A stretch of DNA of 64,000 nt, from assembly GCA_000697475.1 (NCBI GenBank), contig JNEU01001021.1, positions 1-64,000 on the forward strand, given 5' to 3'. Position 1 is the stretch's first letter, and every line of letters starts with the position of its first letter. Below are positions 60,441-64,000 of this stretch, piece by piece. This DNA comes from Lichtheimia corymbifera B2541. Lineage: Eukaryota > Mucoromycota > Mucoromycetes > Mucorales > Lichtheimiaceae. The notes under the pieces were generated by a model. That model was not told where the DNA came from, did no database searches, and saw nothing but the letters and a program-made list of their open reading frames with translations. The position numbers and the translations under genes were made by a program.

Positions 60441-60813
60441 CCACGCTTACAGCATATGGAAAACATAAAAGCGCCTGTATCTCTTAACTTTACAATGAAG
60501 CGTGGGGTCTTCAATCGAACAAAGTTGCTCGTCGGGGTGAAGCTCACCTTGGGTGCAAGTTTCACGATCAACCTCTGATTCACCCAATGTCAACACCAGC
60601 CTCGTCGAAAAAAAATTCAAGAGGTCGACCCACGATCCACTTTGGCTGGTGGTGACATTGCGAAAACTTGGATCGGCGAGCCTGATCGTGAAACTTGCAC
60701 CCAAGGTGCGCTTGACCCCGCCGCGCAACTTTGTTCGATTGAAGACCCCCTGTTTCATTGTAAGATTTAGAAATACAGGCGCCTTTATGTTTTACAGATG
60801 CAGTAAGCGTGAT
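60441..60813. repeat. Foldback element: near-perfect inverted repeat
   Basis: Arms at about 60441-60601 and 60644-60813 are reverse complements with few differences, around a centre of about 42 bases. Each arm contains AACATAAA, GCGCCTGTAT, TTACAATGAA, GTCTTCAATCGAACAAAGTTG and CCTTGGGTGCAAGTTTCACGATCA in order. The arms belong to the 57.86-kb repeat family. Confidence 0.9.
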
Positions 60814-62900
60814 GGAGTTGCTTTCTCCAGTGAATGGTGTCCGCTGCATTAATGGAAAGATGGAGAGCTGAGTGAAATGGCACGTGGTGGTTACACACAC
60901 GCGTGGTTGGCAGGTTTCTGCACAAATGGGATGGTTGTTGCCTTTGGAAGGTACGTAAGCATCATCCGATAATGCGTCTCTATCAAGGTGAAGGTTTATA
61001 CGCGCATATATCACACATGGATCCATACATGGAATGCATTCACGATGGGCGTTGGGCGTGGAACTGCATAAAATGATTTAAGCTGCATTGATGCGCACGG
61101 ACCTACTGTAATTGGCGCCGCCTCTTGCCACAGTGAACTTATACATAGCTTGACTATGAGGGCAATACTCAATTGAAGTCTTCAATGGTGGTCATCATTA
61201 TTGATCCAAATGTATAGGATATAACTGGTGTACATGAGTCATATTCACAATGGTAACTGCAGTAGCGGGGTGGGGGAGGAGTGCACAAATTGAGAACAAG
61301 TGGGCGAAGACAAAGATCCCCTTCTTCTCCTTTCCCTCTTCACAAAGCAAGGTAAGCTTGTCTCCATTAATGAACTACAGCGCATTAACCCCTATCACTC
61401 TCTTCAATGCAAGACCTCGATGGGTGAACAGGCGGTCAATGGCGGCACTTTCAGCTACAACAAGTAGGGGAGCGATCTAACCATGACTCAAGCTTCCATT
61501 CCAGTGCAAAAGGTACAGTCAATCGCTGCAGCTCTTTTATTATTCAAGTTGGACATCGTGGTACTAAATTTCGCGTGTAGATTGCTGTTCTCTCGTATAT
61601 ACAAGATCTAATGGGGGCGTCGCGTGTATTCATTCCCGGGTTGTCCACAACAAGAAGTCCTTACATTGCCTCCTTCGGGTATGTTGACAAGAAGACGCGT
61701 TTGTATTGGTTTTCCTTATTATCTCACATTGTGTTCATGGTAGACAGAACTTGTTGGCTGAGGATATCTATTGGCAGTAACAAGATATGAATCTCAAAGC
61801 AAGAACGCTGCAGGATTGGCTCAATGGTATGCATGGTATTGGATCTACAAAGCAGGGCCAGTTAATTAACGATCCTTACAATGAACAGCAGCAGCAGCAC
61901 ATACTGGATCCCATGGATACAAGGTTGTTTGCAAGCATCAAGAAATGGTATTGGGCATACCAGAAGGTAATGTGATTATATAAGGATCTATCAACTTCAA
62001 GTGCACTGATGAAAGAAATAGAATGGCACAGACTCTCTTTCGGACGATATTATCGTTATCACAGCAGCACGTCAAGGGATGGAGTGTACTGTCTTAAGGG
62101 GGAAGGCCACGGTGTGTTAGCGGAAATCATGTTCGGCTCATGGTGCGACTTCGGTTTAAAAATGCATCCCCTGATCGATATTGGAGAACAACGTATATGC
62201 TCCACCCTTTGCAGGGCTATACGTTACTCGACTTGGAGAGATGGTGGTTATCTTCATGGCAACGTGGCTGGACCCACGGCAAGTGGTTGTCAAAGTCAGC
62301 TGGGGAGGGGCTCATATGGGTCACCTAAAACCGGCGTTTTGATGCCACGTTCCTCCGGGAGGCTAGAAGGCAGTGCGGGTGCTTCATTTCATGGCTGTGC
62401 GCTTTATTATTACTTTACATCTTGATGGTCTACTGGTTCCAAGCCTGCGTGATGATTGGGTAATTCTGGTATGTATGATTATGATGATTTCTAAAAAAAA
62501 CTTTGCTGAAATGTCTGGTATTATTTAGAGAGACCACTGCAGGGAGCTACTTGTCTTTGGGTGCTTTGGAGTTTACAAGATCACAGCTGTGTGATTGCTA
62601 AGTATTGTTGGGTGGGATTGGAAAACTTCGTTTACCGTGCATCTTTTATATGTAGGTGAGCCATGTCAGCCATAAGGAAAGCGTTTATATCTTTTGGTGT
62701 CGTCAATCTTTATTCGATTTCTGGTGGTTGGTTACCAAGCAACGGGCGATTTATCTGAAGGGTGTCAGCCAATGCACGTCTCTTGCGGGTGGATTGTATC
62801 ATTCAACAAGCAACAGTATACATATCGTTGGTATCATATCAAGCTTTATCACATCATTTGGTGCTTCCCGTTATCGGCAATTCGGTGCACATCCTGAAAT
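60690..62900 (+). repeat. Right copy of the diverged inverted duplication
   Basis: This is the plus-strand counterpart of the 56.0-57.96 kb block (anchors listed there). Its left end is the right arm of the foldback, and its right end runs into the 125-bp repeat array. Several GTAAG/CAG-like sites are conserved between copies, hinting at a former spliced gene, but frames are broken. Confidence 0.7.
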
Positions 62901-64000
62901 GAAGGTCTCTTATCGATTGATCATGTCAGCAACAAGGAGGAAGTTGTATATCTTTGGTGTCAGCAAACTTTTGATCTCTGGTGGTTCGGGTTATTGGCCA
63001 ATTGGTTTCAAGAGCATTCAGCAGCGCACTTATCTTACGGGTGTGTCACATCAGCAGCAGGCAACGATGGTTACATGCCTTTTGGTGCTATCAAGGTTTA
63101 TCGATCGCTCAAAGAATTCGTCGTCAAGTTTCGCCCCCTCTTTTGGAGATTCACTAGTATGTATAGCTTTGGATACATATACAAGTGCCATTAATTAACA
63201 AGCTTCACAACGAAACAGCAGCAGCGCAAATATGGATGGAATGGAGATACAGTTCTGATTTGAAGGAAGGATGCTATTGAGAAGTACCACAAGGTAAGAG
63301 TGTTCATTATGGGGTGTGTCGCATGCAAGTGCACTAACGATGGAAGATATGTAATGACAGGGTCAAGAAGGCTTTTCGTTGGTTATATCACCGGAGCCTT
63401 TTACATTTCCTTTGTGTGCATCTGCAACAACAAGCAGCAACTTCTATATCTTTCGGTATCGTCAAGGTTTATCTCGTCCAATTGTGGTTCTGGTCGTCGA
63501 CAATTCTTTGATGGATATTCAGCTACGCATGCATGTTATCGGTGGATCATATCAGCAACTAGCACAAGAAGCAGCAACAATGTGCAACAGAATCCATACC
63601 TTTAGTGTCAACAACATTCACTCGATTCCCTTTGGGTTTTCATCATTGGCCAATTACTTTCATCAAAAGCATCCTACAGCGTACATCTCTTATGGGTGTA
63701 TCACATCAGCAGCAAGCTACAATGTGTGTGTGTCTTTTGGTGTTATCAACGTCTATCGAGCGCGCAAGGCAGCCGTCATCAAGCAACGCTCCTTCCTCTG
63801 GAATAACGACTATCAGTTTATTGCATGGGCATCTCTGCAGCAAGGAAACCGGCTTTGGGTGTGCGTAGCATCAAGCATTCTAGATTTCCATATGGCCTTG
63901 GCTAAGTGTTGTTACCTCTATCTCAAAGATACACTAGTTATATGCGCATTCATAGGTCGATCATTCATCAAGGCATATTTTTACATACTCTTTGGTGCCA
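62640..64000 (+). repeat. Degenerate tandem array, period about 125 bp, to the window end
   Basis: Units start near 62660, 62800, 62926 and 63050, and again from about 63410, 63540 and 63690. Each has CATCAGCAACAAG-like, then TCTTTTGGTGTCATCAA-GTTTATCGA, CTCTGGTGGTT, TTATTGGCCAATT and CTTATCTTACGGGTGT. One unit is also present in inverted orientation near 56200. Units are diverged; frames stay partly open, giving similar peptides (GVSHQQQATM, CLLVLS) in two places. Confidence 0.7.

Overview
This window looks like a chromosome segment from a filamentous early-diverging fungus, most likely Mucoromycota (Mucorales-like). The reasons are small GT-AG introns (about 50-80 nt, a few over 150), CT-rich promoters, CA/TG microsatellites, a fungal ERMES subunit (MDM34), a Skt5/Chs4-type chitin synthase activator with a CaaX box, a fungal-type complex I subunit and GPI-anchored aspartic proteases. 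Exon models were built by hand from splice sites, phase and homology; all accepted models close to a whole number of codons except the Fanzor gene.

Layout. 1-4.6 kb: diverged upstream repeats, then an eight-exon Fanzor gene (eukaryotic homologue of TnpB, a candidate RNA-guided DNA nuclease). It keeps all visible catalytic and zinc-binding residues but has a reading-frame break just before RuvC-I, and a perfect 20-bp palindrome directly after the stop. 4.6-12.9 kb: gene-poor, with decayed minus-strand coding fragments, including a broken HET-domain gene at 8.3-9.0 kb. 12.97-14.74 kb: a five-exon Rad52-type recombination protein whose tail carries nine apparently identical 63-bp coding repeats. 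14.7-18.7 kb: degenerate direct repeats and microsatellites.

18.7-53.98 kb is the normal gene-bearing part: GATA-like zinc-finger protein (-), Skt5/Chs4-like Sel1-repeat protein (+), large ArAE/BRE4-type membrane protein (+), a disordered nuclear-type protein (-), two tandem secreted aspartic proteases (-), complex I subunit (-), Ca-regulated mitochondrial ATP-Mg/Pi-type carrier (-), MDM34 (+), NIF3 (+), mitochondrial uS8 (-), proteinase K-type subtilase (-), sugar transporter (-), GH16 glucanase (-), Ran1-like kinase (+). Several products concern mitochondria (complex I, carrier, ERMES, mitoribosome). Others are secreted hydrolases or uptake, consistent with a saprotroph or opportunist.

54-64 kb is repeat-dominated. 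It holds a diverged, roughly 2-kb inverted duplication (about 56.0-57.96 kb against 60.69-62.9 kb), an array of 150-195-bp repeats, a 370-bp foldback, and a degenerate array with a period of about 125 bp running to the window end. I found no intact gene there.

The strongest candidate for the unusual system is the Fanzor locus. The Rad52-like gene with a coding minisatellite and the nested inverted repeats come next.
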